Assembly: GCA_029255685.2 (NCBI GenBank)
Contig: CM055312.2
Coordinates: forward strand, 18,686,649-18,750,648
DNA from: Silene conica
Lineage: Eukaryota; Streptophyta; Magnoliopsida; Caryophyllales; Caryophyllaceae
DNA length: 64,000 nt
Direction: 5' to 3'
Both the position numbers and the translations under genes were made by a program. The first letter of the stretch is position 1. Each line of letters starts with the position of its first letter. The notes beneath the pieces were generated by a model. It worked only from the letters and a program-made list of their open reading frames with translations, searched no databases and was not told the origin of the DNA. Positions 10,275 to 21,682 of this stretch are shown here, in pieces.

Positions 10275-11465
10275 GTGGTAAAATCTGGTCAATGTCGCGG
10301 ATCCCCAAGTGTCGATACAAGTAGGCCAATGTCGCGGATCCCCAAGCATAGCTACCGATATCAAACAACTTATCGATACAACGGCAACATACGAGCAATA
10401 ACCCGATCATCACTAGACTTGTCGGTGAACAAAGTCTATCCTACCAACAACATCATGTAAGCCCGTAACGAGTCATGTTGGTTACCCATCTCCGCAAGCT
10501 CCATCAGCTTCTTCCCCGTCAGCCCACCACCATTGTAAAACGGTGGTCTCACATCTTTCACATCCATACCGAACAAGACATCCACGTTCCCCTTCAAACC
10601 AATTTCCCCGCTCGTATGACCCTCGTCTATAACCCTTGCGTCATCCACCCGTATGCCGAGGATCTTCTGAACATCGTGCAACAAGATACTATTCTCACCA
10701 AACGACATGTGAAAAGTGTTGGTGTCCGACTGCCACCTCTCCACAAAAGCACGCACTAATGAGGTTCTCATCCAACCCGGTGGTCAAAGAGAACCTCAGA
10801 TGATCAAGCCCGCTCTGGCTAACTCTCTCCATCACCCAAGCACGGACCTTCTTCATCTTACCCATCTTCTCCATAGCACCCGGCCTCTCGTAACACGTGA
10901 TCCACGATCTCACGCTTCCCTGATCCGTCGAATTCAACTATTGTAAGCTACGTGGCCACCAAAGCTAAGTAGGACGCTAAGGACAGTCGGACCACCCTCA
11001 ACCGGACTGGTAAGACGCCAAGATAGATCAGGAGTCTTCTTCTTCCCCGTGCTATTAGATGCACCCTCCACAACCGGCATATATCGGCCGCTAGCATCAC
11101 GTACCACCTTCTAAGGTGGTCGAACGACGGCCTCCTCCTCCAAAAAAACGGGAGTCATCTTCTTCCTCCTCCTCATCATCGTCGTCATCATCATCATCAT
11201 GATCATCCTCCCCGACCGTCTTCTCAAACTGCTCCTCCTCCTCGTCATCAGAACTACCTTTTGGCGCCCTGAAAAACGAATTCGGTAATTGAAGCTCGTC
11301 CATAACGGCCTCGGGAGTAGGGTCGGGAGACCTGATTAGGATGCCCTTTCCCCTTCCACTACCCCTACCTCCCCAACCAGAACGTGGCGCTGCTGCTGCT
11401 TCTATAGGGAGACGCCGCTTAGAGACCGTCACTCTTCGGTCTCTTGTACGGCCCAGTGAAGTCAT
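10275..11465 (-). pseudogene. Plant mobile domain (PMD / PP7-long-form-like) pseudogene
   Basis: Read on the minus strand, an N-terminal part (11465-11097) is basic, then strongly acidic with an unbroken Asp/Glu tract. Then comes RSWITCYERPGAM (near 10910) and, in another frame, LVRAFVERWQSDTNTFHMSFGE and LLHDVQKILGIRVDD (10771-10600). The C-terminal stretch has GSYAWGSATLAYLYRHLG. This order is characteristic of the plant mobile domain, found in MAIN-like proteins and in Mutator/gypsy-associated genes. Stops follow the acidic segment and the LLVG segment, and at least two frameshifts occur, so no intact protein is possible. It may have been carried by a transposon; no TIRs were found. Confidence 0.75.
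10291..10346. repeat. Short tandem duplication in the PMD pseudogene
   Basis: The 19 bp AATGTCGCGGATCCCCAAG occur at 10291-10309 and again at 10328-10346. The 37-bp period is not a multiple of three, which adds to the disruption of the PMD reading frame. Confidence 0.85.
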
Positions 11466-11744
11466 ATGTAATCTTCGTTGTTCGACATCTGCATTTTCGA
11501 GATTAGAACGTTACATAAATAAAATTAAACAACTTTTCATAAAAAAATAAAAAAATACAAAATAAATTCAAAATTACACAAAATTAACAACTTAAATAAT
11601 ATAAACTACCCATTTAAATACAAAATTAACAACTTTTTATACAAATAAATATAAACTAACCATTTAAATACAAAATTAACAACTTTTTTAAAAAAAAAAT
11701 TTAACTTTTAAAATTGAAAATATACGATTAAAACGAAATAAAAA

Positions 11745-12095
11745 GGTCTGAACCATGGACGGACTTTGAATTTCAAAGTCCAACCATGGGTAGGACATTG
11801 AGCTCCAACATCCAAACCCATGGAGGACGTTGAAACCCAACGTCCAAAGCCATGGGGGACATACAATTCCCACGTCCAAACCATGAGGGACATACAATTC
11901 CCACGTCCAAACCATGAGGAACATGAAAAGTTTTGGTCCTCCCCACCCATGGACGTTGAAGTCCAACGTCCTCCCCACCCGTGGACGTTAAAGTCCAACG
12001 CCCTCCCCACCCATGGACGTGTGGTTTTCACGTCCTACCCACTCATGGACATGAAAAATCACCGTCCTCTACCACTACGGACTTGAAAAACCCGT
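11745..12095. repeat. Degenerate ~35-bp tandem array with self-complementary units
   Basis: About nine to ten units of 33-38 bp share the pattern CCAT(G)GACGT...CCAACGTCC. Several units are themselves small hairpins: GGACGTT and AACGTCC flank GAAGTCC, for example near 11951-11971. Open frames through the array are repeat artefacts. The array lies about 280 bp upstream of the PMD pseudogene on that gene's strand. Confidence 0.8.
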
Positions 12096-12280
12096 TCCTC
12101 TTCCTTTACATACCCAAATCAATCAAAAACAACTACAGCTACAACTAAATCGACAACATAGAACAATAACAACAAATAACACTAACAACAACAACAACAA
12201 AAAAAACACAAATTGAAGAAGAAATTGAAAAAATTAACAAAAACAACAAAACGAACAACAACAATTTGAATTTAAACAAT

Positions 12281-12318
<38 letters not shown>

Positions 12319-12415
12319 AATAACATAAATGAAAAATTCACATACATTACTAGCCTAATTAACAACAAATTATACAACTAAAACAAAATTAATTCAAAAA
12401 AACACGTACCTTTTG
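12096..12415. repeat. CAA/ACA-rich low-complexity sequence
   Basis: Runs of AAC/CAA trinucleotides, densest at about 12180-12325. No gene is seen. Confidence 0.75.
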
Positions 12416-13113
12416 AAATTGGTCCTGGGGTGGTTGTGGTGGAGCAGTGAGAGGTCGTGGTGGTGTGGTGTGGCACCGATGGTGGTGTGGTGTGGTGCCG
12501 CAGGTAGTCGAAGGGTTTTGGAGGGAGATGGTGAGTTTTTTTTGAATGAATGAATGAATGAGAGAAGTAAGGGTAGGTTGGTAATTTTTATGAAAAACGT
12601 CGATGAATTGTTATAAAACGTCGACGACGTTTCGTAACCCGGTTAAATTAATAGGCAAGGGTAATATTGTAAATTCAACCTATTTTACACAAAATCAAAA
12701 TAAGGGGCAAATTTTGATAAAAGTGTTTTATAAGGATGAAAATATTTTATAAGAGGGTAAGTTTAGAAAAAGAACTTTTATACAGGAGTAAAAATTTATT
12801 GATCCTCTTAAAATTAAAATAGGTGATCTTACATAAGTAAATTTGATCCCAAAAAAAAGGCGAAAAGCGTAGATAGGAAGCAAACACTAATTGAACTCGT
12901 TTTTGATCTCTTATAAAAATGGCCGTCTTCTACTTTACATTTTAATTGCTAATTCGTTCAAGTATTCAACCGCGCTTCCTAATTTCTTAATTCATATCCA
13001 ACAAACCTGCTCTCTCCTCTCAGTATAAACCATACACAGAATTCGTGATTTTCTCAGATGTTTGTTTCTGCCTGTCTGTCTCTCTACTAACATTCAATTC
13101 AATCAACAATAAA
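12416..13113 (+). promoter_or_regulatory. Intergenic region, presumed promoter and 5' UTR of the PNET2-like gene
   Basis: No gene is visible. GT-rich sequence at 12420-12540 gives way to AT-rich DNA. A TATAAA occurs at 13024-13029 next to CT-rich sequence, about 85 bp before the start codon. It could be a TATA box or lie inside the leader. The transcription start cannot be set from sequence alone. Confidence 0.35.
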
Positions 13114-16100
13114 ATGCAATTTTTCAATCCAATTCTTCTCATCTCTCTCGCTCTTCTGCTTTCAACAACACTCTTCTGCTTTGCCCTTGATTCATCTTCC
13201 CACAGTATGCTCTTCTCTTCTTTTTTCTTCTATCTTATTTGATTATCATTGATTATTTTAATTTATATGGGTAAAATTTCGGATCTTTTTATGTTTTTTT
13301 ATCTACTTATATTGTTGGGTTTTGCGTTTTCATTGCTGGGTTTTTTATATTGTGGATTGTGATTTCATTGTTTCATCATCTTGTTTTGTTTTGTGATTAT
13401 AATTGTGTTTCTAGAACTAGGGTTATCATAGTTTACTTCTGTGTTTATCGTTTATGTGATTCACATGAACACCACAGCAACCACATTACCCTAGTGCCTC
13501 AACGGTTCCCGCAAATTGCTGGGCAACAGGGTTCGGATATATGCAACCTTACCCATGTGTTACATACATAGAGACGCTCTTGAATGTTGTTTTGCACGGA
13601 GATGTGTAGTTATCTAATCTGATTCATTAACCAAGTTTACTCTTATTTTGGTGTTGTTTGTTGCTGCTGCTGGGCTCATACATTTCATAGAACATTCATT
13701 CTGAATTGCAATTTCCATTCCATTCAGACAGTAATTTGATTCTAGGTCTCATTGGAAGTCATGCATACACTTCTTTGCTTTCTGGTGGGATTTGGGTTCT
13801 TTTTCTTACTTGTACTTAGGTTCCGTGCTTTCCATGCGTAAACCGGCATTTTAACATGTGATATGCTGGTGATGGACAAATCTCATTTATATCTTAGCTC
13901 GCTACTGTTTGTCAATCCTAATGGTATGAATACTATGTGTATGCTCAGCTGCCGTATGGTTCTTGTTGTATTTTTGTTCTTCTTGGAAAGTTGCTACATT
14001 TGGTATCTATGGTTACAAGTACTTCGCTCTTCAGTACCTGCTAACACTAAACTTGGTGCGTAATCTATTTCAGGTATTGATTTGGACAATCCTCATCTCA
14101 CTGTCAAACCTAAGCCTCTAAGGAGCTACTCATCCAAAGAAGATAAGGATGTGATAGCATGTGAACGTGTTCATGTTGTTCCTCAATCAAGGCTCAAACT
14201 CGAGGCTTATGCAAGTGCAATTCGCTTAACTGTAGCACCTTCAGTAGTCATTCCTGAAAAATTGCATAGCAGAATTCAGATCTGTCTTCATAGGTAAGTG
14301 AATACTTCTCACGTTAACAACAATATAAGCACCGAAATAAGAAAAAAACACCGATTTTGACATTTTTATAATGGAGACTCTTTTCTTATAATGTATGGAT
14401 TTGCAGGAATGCTTCGCTTGGAATGTGTCAATGTGAAAAGGATGCATGGAAATCTGTCCATAAAGGGATATGGGGTTCTTTTGTTTCGCCATATGAGGAC
14501 AGATACATTGATGTGAAATTTGTTGGTGATTTAGCAGGCTCAGTCACTGTTTCCGTTGAAGAAGGTTTTTTCGTTTTCCTTTTCTTCTATAGTTTATACT
14601 TTCTTTTGTACATTGTACCTAACTTTTACCTACTTATTATATTTCCTTGACATTGTGTATTTTCGTGGATTCCTTGCAGACTTCCAACGTTGGCGTCTCA
14701 TCTGTCTTGCATTTGGAGTCGTATTGTTGCTTGCTGCTCCAGTTGTCAGCAATTGGGTGCCTTTCTATTACAGTAGTTCAATGGCTATTGGGATTCTACT
14801 CGTTATCATAATCCTTCTCTTTCAGGTACCAAAGTTATTAAGTTCAGTTACTTTTTTTCCTTGTTTGATATTATAGAACATTGAACTTCAAAGACTGAAT
14901 AACGTGTGATGATGAATTTGTTGGTGCACGGTATCTACAAGGCTACAACTCTATGAGCCATGTTTGTAATTATGGTAATCATAATGAAGCTGTTTCGCTA
15001 CTGATCTAACTGAAGATTGTTCATTTGAATTGATATATTGAAACCTATCATAAACATTTGTAGTTCGTATTTCAAATTTGCAAATTTGAACTTTTGATCT
15101 CACTCATGAATATCAATTGACGTACAGGGGATGAAACTTTTACCAACTGGCCGCAAAAGTTTCTTCTATCTTACCATCTATGGATCACTTGTAAGCATAT
15201 AATTGAATCCCTTCTCTATCTCTCTCTCTTTTCTTTTTATCCCCCTTTCTTGAAGAAAACCATTGATGACTGTATTTTTTTTTTATTTTAATTATCTTTT
15301 TCAGGTTGGAGCAGGATCTTTTGTTTTGCATCACTTCTCAGTGCTTGTGAATTCAATTCTGGTTAACTTTGGCTTGAGTGAAGAGATGCACAATCCAGTA
15401 AGTGTTCTTCCTTTTCGCAAGGATCAATGTCACTAAAGTTAAAACCCATTCTGATATGATATCAATTTACATATGTTCTTACAGGTTTCGGTGCTTCTTG
15501 TGGTTTTCATTGGCCTCACTGGAGCTGCATTAGGGTACTGGATTGTCCGGAGATATGTTATATCTGATGATGGAAGTGTTGACGTTGGAATTGCTCAGTT
15601 TGTGAAATGGGCCATGAGAATAATTGCAAGCACATTTGCTCTCCAAGTAATATTTTCATTCATCTTAATGGTTTCTTATTGATTTTGTTTGAATCCTACA
15701 TACCTGTTGCTTTGTCAATGTTATTTACGTAAGGATGATCTTAGAATGGCAAAATTGGGAAACAATTGCCTTTCAGAAGCTTAGTCTGGAGAAAAATACA
15801 AGCTTCAAGTGTTGATAGTTGATGTTTTTCTTCAGCATGCACACATATAATTTGAAAAGAACAGTTATGGATTTGTGAATAATTTCTGATGACACTGCTG
15901 AGTTGGTTGCAAGTTGAAATTCTTATTATGATGATAGTATTATCAGTTGACACCTTGATGAATGTTTTAAGGTCCTTCTGCATGTAACATAACATTAGCA
16001 AGTTGCAATTCTTTTTAATATACCTCATGTGTGTTAGCGTGCTGCTAGTATCGTAGTTAAACGTACATCCTTGTCTGCTACAGTTTGTATTGACATGCCA

Positions 16101-17563
16101 TTCATCTATTCCTTTTGCAGAGCTCTGCCGATACTCTCTATGCGTGGGCAACAATGGCTCTATGTTGGGTGATATGCTCATCACTTACTCGTTTGAAGTG
16201 GCAAAATAGTGGGTAAGTTTTCCATGGCATCAAGTCACTTGACCTTTAGTTTCAATTTTATAACAAACCATAGTCTAAACATTGGGTATTTATGAAGTTC
16301 ACAGCTTGATTATCAAGTATTATCTAATGAAATTTGTAGTCCTTACAAATGTAGCCTCACCCCTTATATTATGGCTGGTTGAACTCTATTATGCTTCTTT
16401 GTATATCTATTTTCAGTCCCAAGTCACATATAACTCATTTATTTTGCAGGGATTGGAGTTCCCGTTGGAGAAGGGGTGGAAAGATAGTTCCAAGACACCA
16501 GCGTGCTGAATTTCTTAGGAGGTCATCAAAAACAAGTCCTCAAGGGAAGAGTTTGAAGTCCCCAAACAGTGCTCAAAGGAAAGTATTGAAGTCTCCAAAC
16601 AGTGCCCCAAGTTGGTGGGGGTCTCCTGTCAAAGGTAAAGAAAACTCAGGGAGTCTGGGTCATTTAAGGTGTCGTGTTTTGGGTCCTTTTGGATTCGTTT
16701 CAGTTTGCATTTGTGGTTATAGACTTATAAGCTGGGTCAATCTAGTTATTTTAAGATTCTTCCGTGCCGTGGTTATTAAGGTTTTTGTTCCAAGCTAGTC
16801 TTTTTGTGTCGTTTTAGGCTGCTCTTATTTTGGTTGGAAAAATTTCAAGTCGGGTCAGTTTCGATTTCAGGGCCGGCCCTTAGCATGTGCGGGCCGTGCG
16901 GCCGCACAGGGCCCCAAATTTCTGAGGGCCCAATAGATAAAAAAACACATATTTTATATTATTTGGTGCAATAAAATAACATAGAAATCAATTTGTCTCA
17001 ATGGTTTGACTATTAGACCTGTGTTGAGGTAACACAGGTTCGAATCCTCATAGTTACATTTTATACATTATTCTAACTTTTAATTAAATAAGGAAACTTT
17101 TAAAATCTTGCACAGGGCCCCCGGAATTTCGGAGACGGCCCTGTTCGATTTGGGTATGATTTGGGTTGTTCTTTGAGTCGGGCCAGTTTTGCTAGGCCTA
17201 GTTGTCGATAATTCCCATTTTAACTCTCTTAAATGGCACTTTGATCCTGTGGCTACTGCAGGTTTGACATCACCATCCACCGGAAGAGTGAATCATCAGA
17301 AGGCTTTCTACTCAACGTTCCACGGGATGCCCAAGCGAAAGATGTCGAAAAAGGAGTGGGAGGAATTTACGCAGGAATCAACTCGGGAAGCCATGGTAGG
17401 ATTAACCTCGAGTCCGGAATTCACAGAATGGATAATTGAGAATGCAGACCGAATACAAATTCGCTCTGATGACAGCTCAGATGAATCAGTTGGCAGCGGC
17501 TCGGATTCCCCAGATGAGACTGTGGTCGACAATGGGCCCCGACAGGGATTATTCAGCTGGTAG
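13114..17563 (+). CDS. PNET2: PNET2/NEMP-family nuclear-envelope membrane protein (DUF2215), 10 coding exons, 503 aa
   Basis: Exons: 13114-13204, 14074-14293, 14407-14564, 14680-14825, 15128-15190, 15305-15397, 15485-15646, 16121-16212, 16450-16634, 17262-17563. All introns are GT...AG, phases agree, and the sum is 1512 nt. The protein starts with a hydrophobic signal peptide (MQFFNPILLISLALLL). A luminal domain with cysteines (IACERV, LGMCQCEKDAW) follows, then about five membrane segments in exons 4-8. A basic, Ser-rich tail follows (KSLKSPNSAQRK, APSWWGSP). The conserved C-terminal region contains KRKMSKKEWEEFTQEST and EFTEWIIENADRI, followed by an acidic tail. This order matches the plant NEMP1 homologues (PNET2), inner nuclear membrane proteins tied to chromatin organisation. 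The family call is strong; the paralogue is not resolved. The last intron holds an hAT MITE. Confidence 0.9.
16868..17143. mobile_element. hAT-type MITE in intron 9 of the PNET2-like gene
   Basis: A 276-bp element starts CAGGGCCGGC and ends GACGGCCCTG. It is flanked by the perfect 8-bp duplication TTCGATTT (16860-16867 and 17144-17151), the hAT signature. GC-rich subterminal sequence surrounds an AT-rich core. The core contains a tRNA-like GGTTCGAATCC (about 17037-17047), the consensus of an RNA polymerase III B box. The gene's splice sites are outside the insertion, so the coding frame is unaffected. Confidence 0.9.
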
Positions 17564-17940
17564 TGTACAGACTTAGAAGTGTAGGATATGTTATTAGTTA
17601 GATTAAGGCAAGTTAGGTTAGGGGAGTTGGGACGATTAACATGCATTGTTTCATTTCTGAGTAAAAATTAGAAGCTGGTTTTGTAATCAGTAGAGTTGTT
17701 CTTGTGTCTCTACTTCAATGGAGATAAGCTATGATAAGATATGGTCTTTGTACGAGTAACATGTACCGAGTACTAGGATTGATTGATCAATTGATCAATG
17801 CATTCCCTACATACATTCTCATTCTGTAGTTTGTTTTCTTTTGGGGAAGTAATTCTAATTTTATACCCCACAGTATTCCAAATTTATTTATCTTATTTAA
17901 TTCTGAGGTGATATTGTTTTCAAACTAAAGATCTCACTAA
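17564..17940 (+). other. 3' UTR and downstream flank of the PNET2-like gene
   Basis: AT-rich sequence after the TAG stop. No clean AATAAA is seen close by, so the polyadenylation site is not assigned. No other gene is visible. Confidence 0.4.
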
Positions 17941-18236
17941 GGGATTGTTTTGTTCAATGCGTAGGTATGAAATGGAATGGAATGAGAATCCATAGTAGTA
18001 TGGGCCTATGGGGTTCCAATTTCATTCCTTTAAAAACTTGTTTGGTTCATTTTAATAATAAGCATGAAAGAATGGAGTTGGAATCTAAGGGAAAGAGGTG
18101 GGTATGGAATTCCAAGGGGTTGAGGTGGAGTTAGAATCTATTAGATATCTAACTACATTCCAAAATCACCCAACCAAACACTTGAATGGACCAAATCCGT
18201 TCCATTCCATTCCAAAGTAGCCAACCAAACACCCCC
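17941..18236. mobile_element. PIF/Harbinger-like (Tourist-type) MITE
   Basis: A 296-bp unit starts GGGATTGTTTTGTTCAATG and ends CCAACCAAACACCCCC. It is flanked by TAA on both sides (17938-17940 and 18237-18239). Imperfect TIRs of the GGGG(A/T)TGTTTKGTT kind and a TAA duplication fit Tourist-like MITEs. The interior is rich in GGAATGG/CCATTCC motifs and does not encode protein. Confidence 0.7.
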
Positions 18237-18239
18237 TAA

Positions 18240-18815
18240 GAGAGTGAATTGGGATAAAAAGAAATGACCACTTTGGAATGAGTTTGTAGTTAATAATACA
18301 TGGGGTACAAATGTACTATTATCATACATGTGATTTAATATCAAATTCAGTTAACATTGTGTAGAAGACAGTCTTCTACTCCATATTATTTAGGGCCGTG
18401 CTTTTTCATGTACAAATTTTACTTTATTACATACACTTTTTACTAATTTACCCTTTTTATTTTTTTTCTCCCAACGTTGGTTTTTCTTCACCTCCTTTCT
18501 TTTCCCCTCCCACTGATTACCCCTTTGTTTGACCATACTCCGGTCAAGCCAACCTCAATTTCCCTTTGTCCGACCACCCTTGTCTGGCCTCCCACCCTCC
18601 CCCAAATTACAAATTGACTAATGAATTTGTAATTATCAATGTATTACGGTAAATACCCTTACATTTTTTGTGTACTTAAATTAATCTGCAATCATTAATG
18701 TATTATGTGAGTATGTCTATTGAATGGCATGATCTTGTTAGTCAATTTTAGGCGCCCATTATGATGCTAAAATCATATTGATTCAATCGACTAGTTGTAT
18801 CATGAACACTAATTG
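18240..18815. other. Intergenic DNA, no gene; short palindrome
   Basis: AT- and pyrimidine-rich. GTAGAAGACAGTCTTCTAC at 18361-18379 is a 9-bp perfect inverted repeat around one base. Nothing else is recognised. Confidence 0.5.
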
Positions 18816-18819
18816 CGAT

Positions 18820-19925
18820 TAATTGATATACAAGTTGATTTGGAAACCTACAAAGAATGGTATCTATAATAGTAAGAGTGATTATGTAATAGCCTTACAA
18901 AAAGCATGGCAGATTAAGGGATCTAAAAAAGATAATAATCGAAGGAATGGTGCTTATCCTGCATTCTGCCGTTCAAAGTTGTGGCATCTTTGCGTACTGG
19001 ACAAATGGAAGGTTTTCCTTTGGAAATTTTAACCAAGACACTACCCTGTGCTGATGAGTTAGTAAAGCGTCACTGCCCCTCTGATGGGTTTTGTCTTTCC
19101 TGTCAACCCACTGATGTTATTGAAACTATGGAACACTTACTTCGTGACTGTCCCATTGCGTCTCATATTTGGCTTGGTTTCCTCTGGGGATTCAAACCAA
19201 TCCTGCCATAAATCAAGATATCGGAAGTTGGATTCTCAATTGGATATCCACTCTCTCAACCATGGATGATAAGGTTTTTCTTTTATCCAATTTCTTCTCT
19301 ACTTTATGGACTATTTGGTGTGGCAGGAATGATAAGGTATTTAAGAAGACAAACTTCAGCTTCGTCGACGCATTCATTAAGATCAACTCGGATGCCAGGG
19401 ACAATATGTTAAAGAGGAATATAAGAAGAAATACAATTTGTAAAAATTGTGTTCAAAGAATTCCTCTACAACTGCTAATCTTCTAAGAAATCATTTGCCG
19501 GTTACTATTCTTGGTATTTCAGTTTGTCAACATCATATAAGGATTAAGTGTGATGCTGCTTGGAATTCCACTCTCAAAGCATCGGCTGGATGGATTTTTC
19601 GAGATGTACGTGCAGGGGAGAACAATAAGATGGGGAGCGAAATGTTTCTGGGCATTATCTCCCATTCATACGGAAGCGGTTGCACTTTTAGTGGCTTGCC
19701 AAGATGCAGTAAACAATGGCTTCTATCACATTGATGCAACTTCTGATTGTCTTAACCTCGTTCTACAAGTTAATGGTTGCGGCGTCATCGGCAGGGATAT
19801 CACATCCACAACTGAAGTTATTTTACATCTTATTAATAACTGTCATTGTTTTTCTTTAAGTCACTGTCCAAGGAACCTTAATTGATCTGCACATGCTTTA
19901 GCAAAAGCAATATGTGAAATGAGCC
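18820..19925 (+). pseudogene. LINE (L1-type) 3' fragment: zf-RVT and RNase H
   Basis: A zf-RVT domain is read in pieces across frames: KLWHLCVLDKWKVFLWK near 18970, then LTKTLPCADELVKR, CLSCQ and ETMEHLLRDCPIASHIW up to about 19180. A linker follows, then an RNase H-like part: IRIKCDAAWN (about 19540), HTEAVALLVACQDAV, DATSDCLNLV, and ILHLINNC up to AHALAKAICE near 19915. This is the usual order at the C-terminus of plant L1 LINEs. At least four frame changes and a stop before AHALAK show decay. No reverse transcriptase core is left upstream, so it is a 5'-truncated copy. Confidence 0.8.
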
Positions 19926-19929
19926 TAAC

Positions 19930-20706
19930 CTCATGTAAAAGAAATGATATACAACAAAATTATAAATTTTAATAAACCCTAATCATTTTAACAATAAAAA
20001 TCAATAATTGAAAAACAACTAAATTACCTCACTAATTGGAAATTTAAGAAGCATTGTTCAAACATTTAGAGCAAGTATATTTGATTTTAGGGGAAAAGTA
20101 TGTATAAGAATGAACTCTTTAAGTTTAGGAACAAGGGTATGATATGGAAAATTAATGAAAAAATGTAAGTGAAAAAGTAAAGTGCATATGTGAAAAAATA
20201 AATCCGATTATTTATTGTTTACTAGATTGATACCTATGGGTATCAATTCAATTTCATACCCATGCCACATACATCATGAGTTTGAGGTATGAATATAAAA
20301 TACTCAAATTTACCAAACAAACACTTAATATGAATTTGACTTATTCCAAACTCATAGCTCATACTTTTTGAGTTTAAACCAAACACCCCATATTGATTTG
20401 AATATACTAGGTGGTACGCACATACAAATCCTTATCTTTAATGTTGAGAAATCACATTAAACTCCATTTATTTACAATTCATTTAGGTAGTGTTTGGAAA
20501 CACGAAATTGATTTTATTTTCATGGTTTCAATTATAGAAATCCAAATGTTTGAATTCAATTCCAAATCCAGTTCCAAAATTGCGTTGGGAAAACCCATGG
20601 AATTGGAACTGGAACTAGAATTAAAATTGTACTTGGGCGAGATGGATATGGGTCGAGGTCATTGGATTTTTATATTTGGAGAAAACAATAATTGTCACAG
20701 AAAATA
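19930..20706. other. Intergenic DNA, possible left part of a MITE opened by copia B
   Basis: No gene is seen. GTAGTGTTTGGAAACACG at about 20486 starts a GGAATT-rich stretch. A counterpart on the far side of copia B ends CCCAAACATGAC (about 40282-40293), so a pre-existing MITE may have been split. Sequence around 20230-20395 also has a TTTGG/CCAAACACCCC MITE-like composition. Confidence 0.4.
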
Positions 20707-20951
20707 TGTTGATGTTTATACAAAAACATGATTATGATTGTAAAGAAGATAAAGATTGTTTGATGGTATGTTTGAAGAATATGAGAACAGAGTAAATGAA
20801 AGAATATTGTATTTGCTTTGTATTGATAGAACAATTGTGTATGTCTTAGTTGTAATACAATGTGTATCAAGGTTCCTTATACATGAACAAAATAACTAAC
20901 GCTTAACAACTTTGACTATTAATAACTAACTTCGACTTATATATTCTAACA
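20707..20951 (-). repeat. 3' LTR of copia B
   Basis: 245 bp, about 95% like the right LTR by eye, with a roughly 12-bp length difference (an extra TGGTATGTTTGA-like stretch near 20763). Confidence 0.9.
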
Positions 20952-20992
20952 CCCCCTCTCAAGTTGGAGAATGTGAATGAAACAAACCCAAC

Positions 20993-21672
20993 TTACTTGG
21001 ACTGTAATTGATGATGTAGTGGGTCTGGCAAAGCTTTGGTAAAAAGATCAGCAGGTTGTTGTTTAGTAGGAATGTAGGATAGGCTAATGAGACCTTCATG
21101 TGACTTTTCTCGCACAAAGTGACAATCCAAGTCTATGTGTTTGGTTCTTTCATGGAAGACTGAGTTTTTGGCAATGTGGATAGCTGCTTGACTATCACAT
21201 TTAACAAGAAATGCTTGAATATTAGGAACTAGCAACTCATGTAATAGTCTGCTAAGCCGTGCTAACTCAGCAATGATTCTTTTGAGGCTCTTGTACTCAG
21301 CTTCAGCAGAAGATAAGGAGATTGTTTGCTGCTTCTATGACTTCTAGGAGATAAGGTTGTCTCCCATGAAAACAACAAATCCACTGACTGAACGTTTGGT
21401 TTGAGGACAAGATGCCCAATCAGCATCATTGTAGCCTGTTAGAGCATAATCTGTAGAATTGCTGAGTAAAATGCCTTGAGCAGTGTCTTTAGCTATATAT
21501 ATGAGAACATGGATAGTTGTTGATCAGTGTTGTTCTCTTGGAAAGGGACATATATTGACTTAAGAGTTGAACATCAAAGGCGATATCAGGTTAGTATGAG
21601 CGAGGAAATTCAATTTCCCTACTAACTTTCTATAATCAACAGGGTTGTCCAAAAGATTTCCTGATTCAGCAT
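20993..21672 (-). pseudogene. Copia B RNase H and end of reverse transcriptase
   Basis: On the minus strand, DYRKLVGKLNFLAHT (about 21640-21590) is the start of the RT-RNase H connection. The end reads VKCDSQAAIHIAKN, FHERTKHIDLDCHFVRE and YIPTKQQPADLFTKALP (21235-20993), the standard C-terminus of copia RNase H. The middle (about 21240-21590) contains stops and frame changes. The Mutator-like element begins immediately upstream on this strand. Confidence 0.85.
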
Positions 21673-21682
21673 CTAATTTGAT

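Noticed and set aside
17030..17055. tRNA gene
   Set aside because: Only a B box and a partial anticodon-arm-like stretch are visible; no complete acceptor stem, and it lies inside a MITE.
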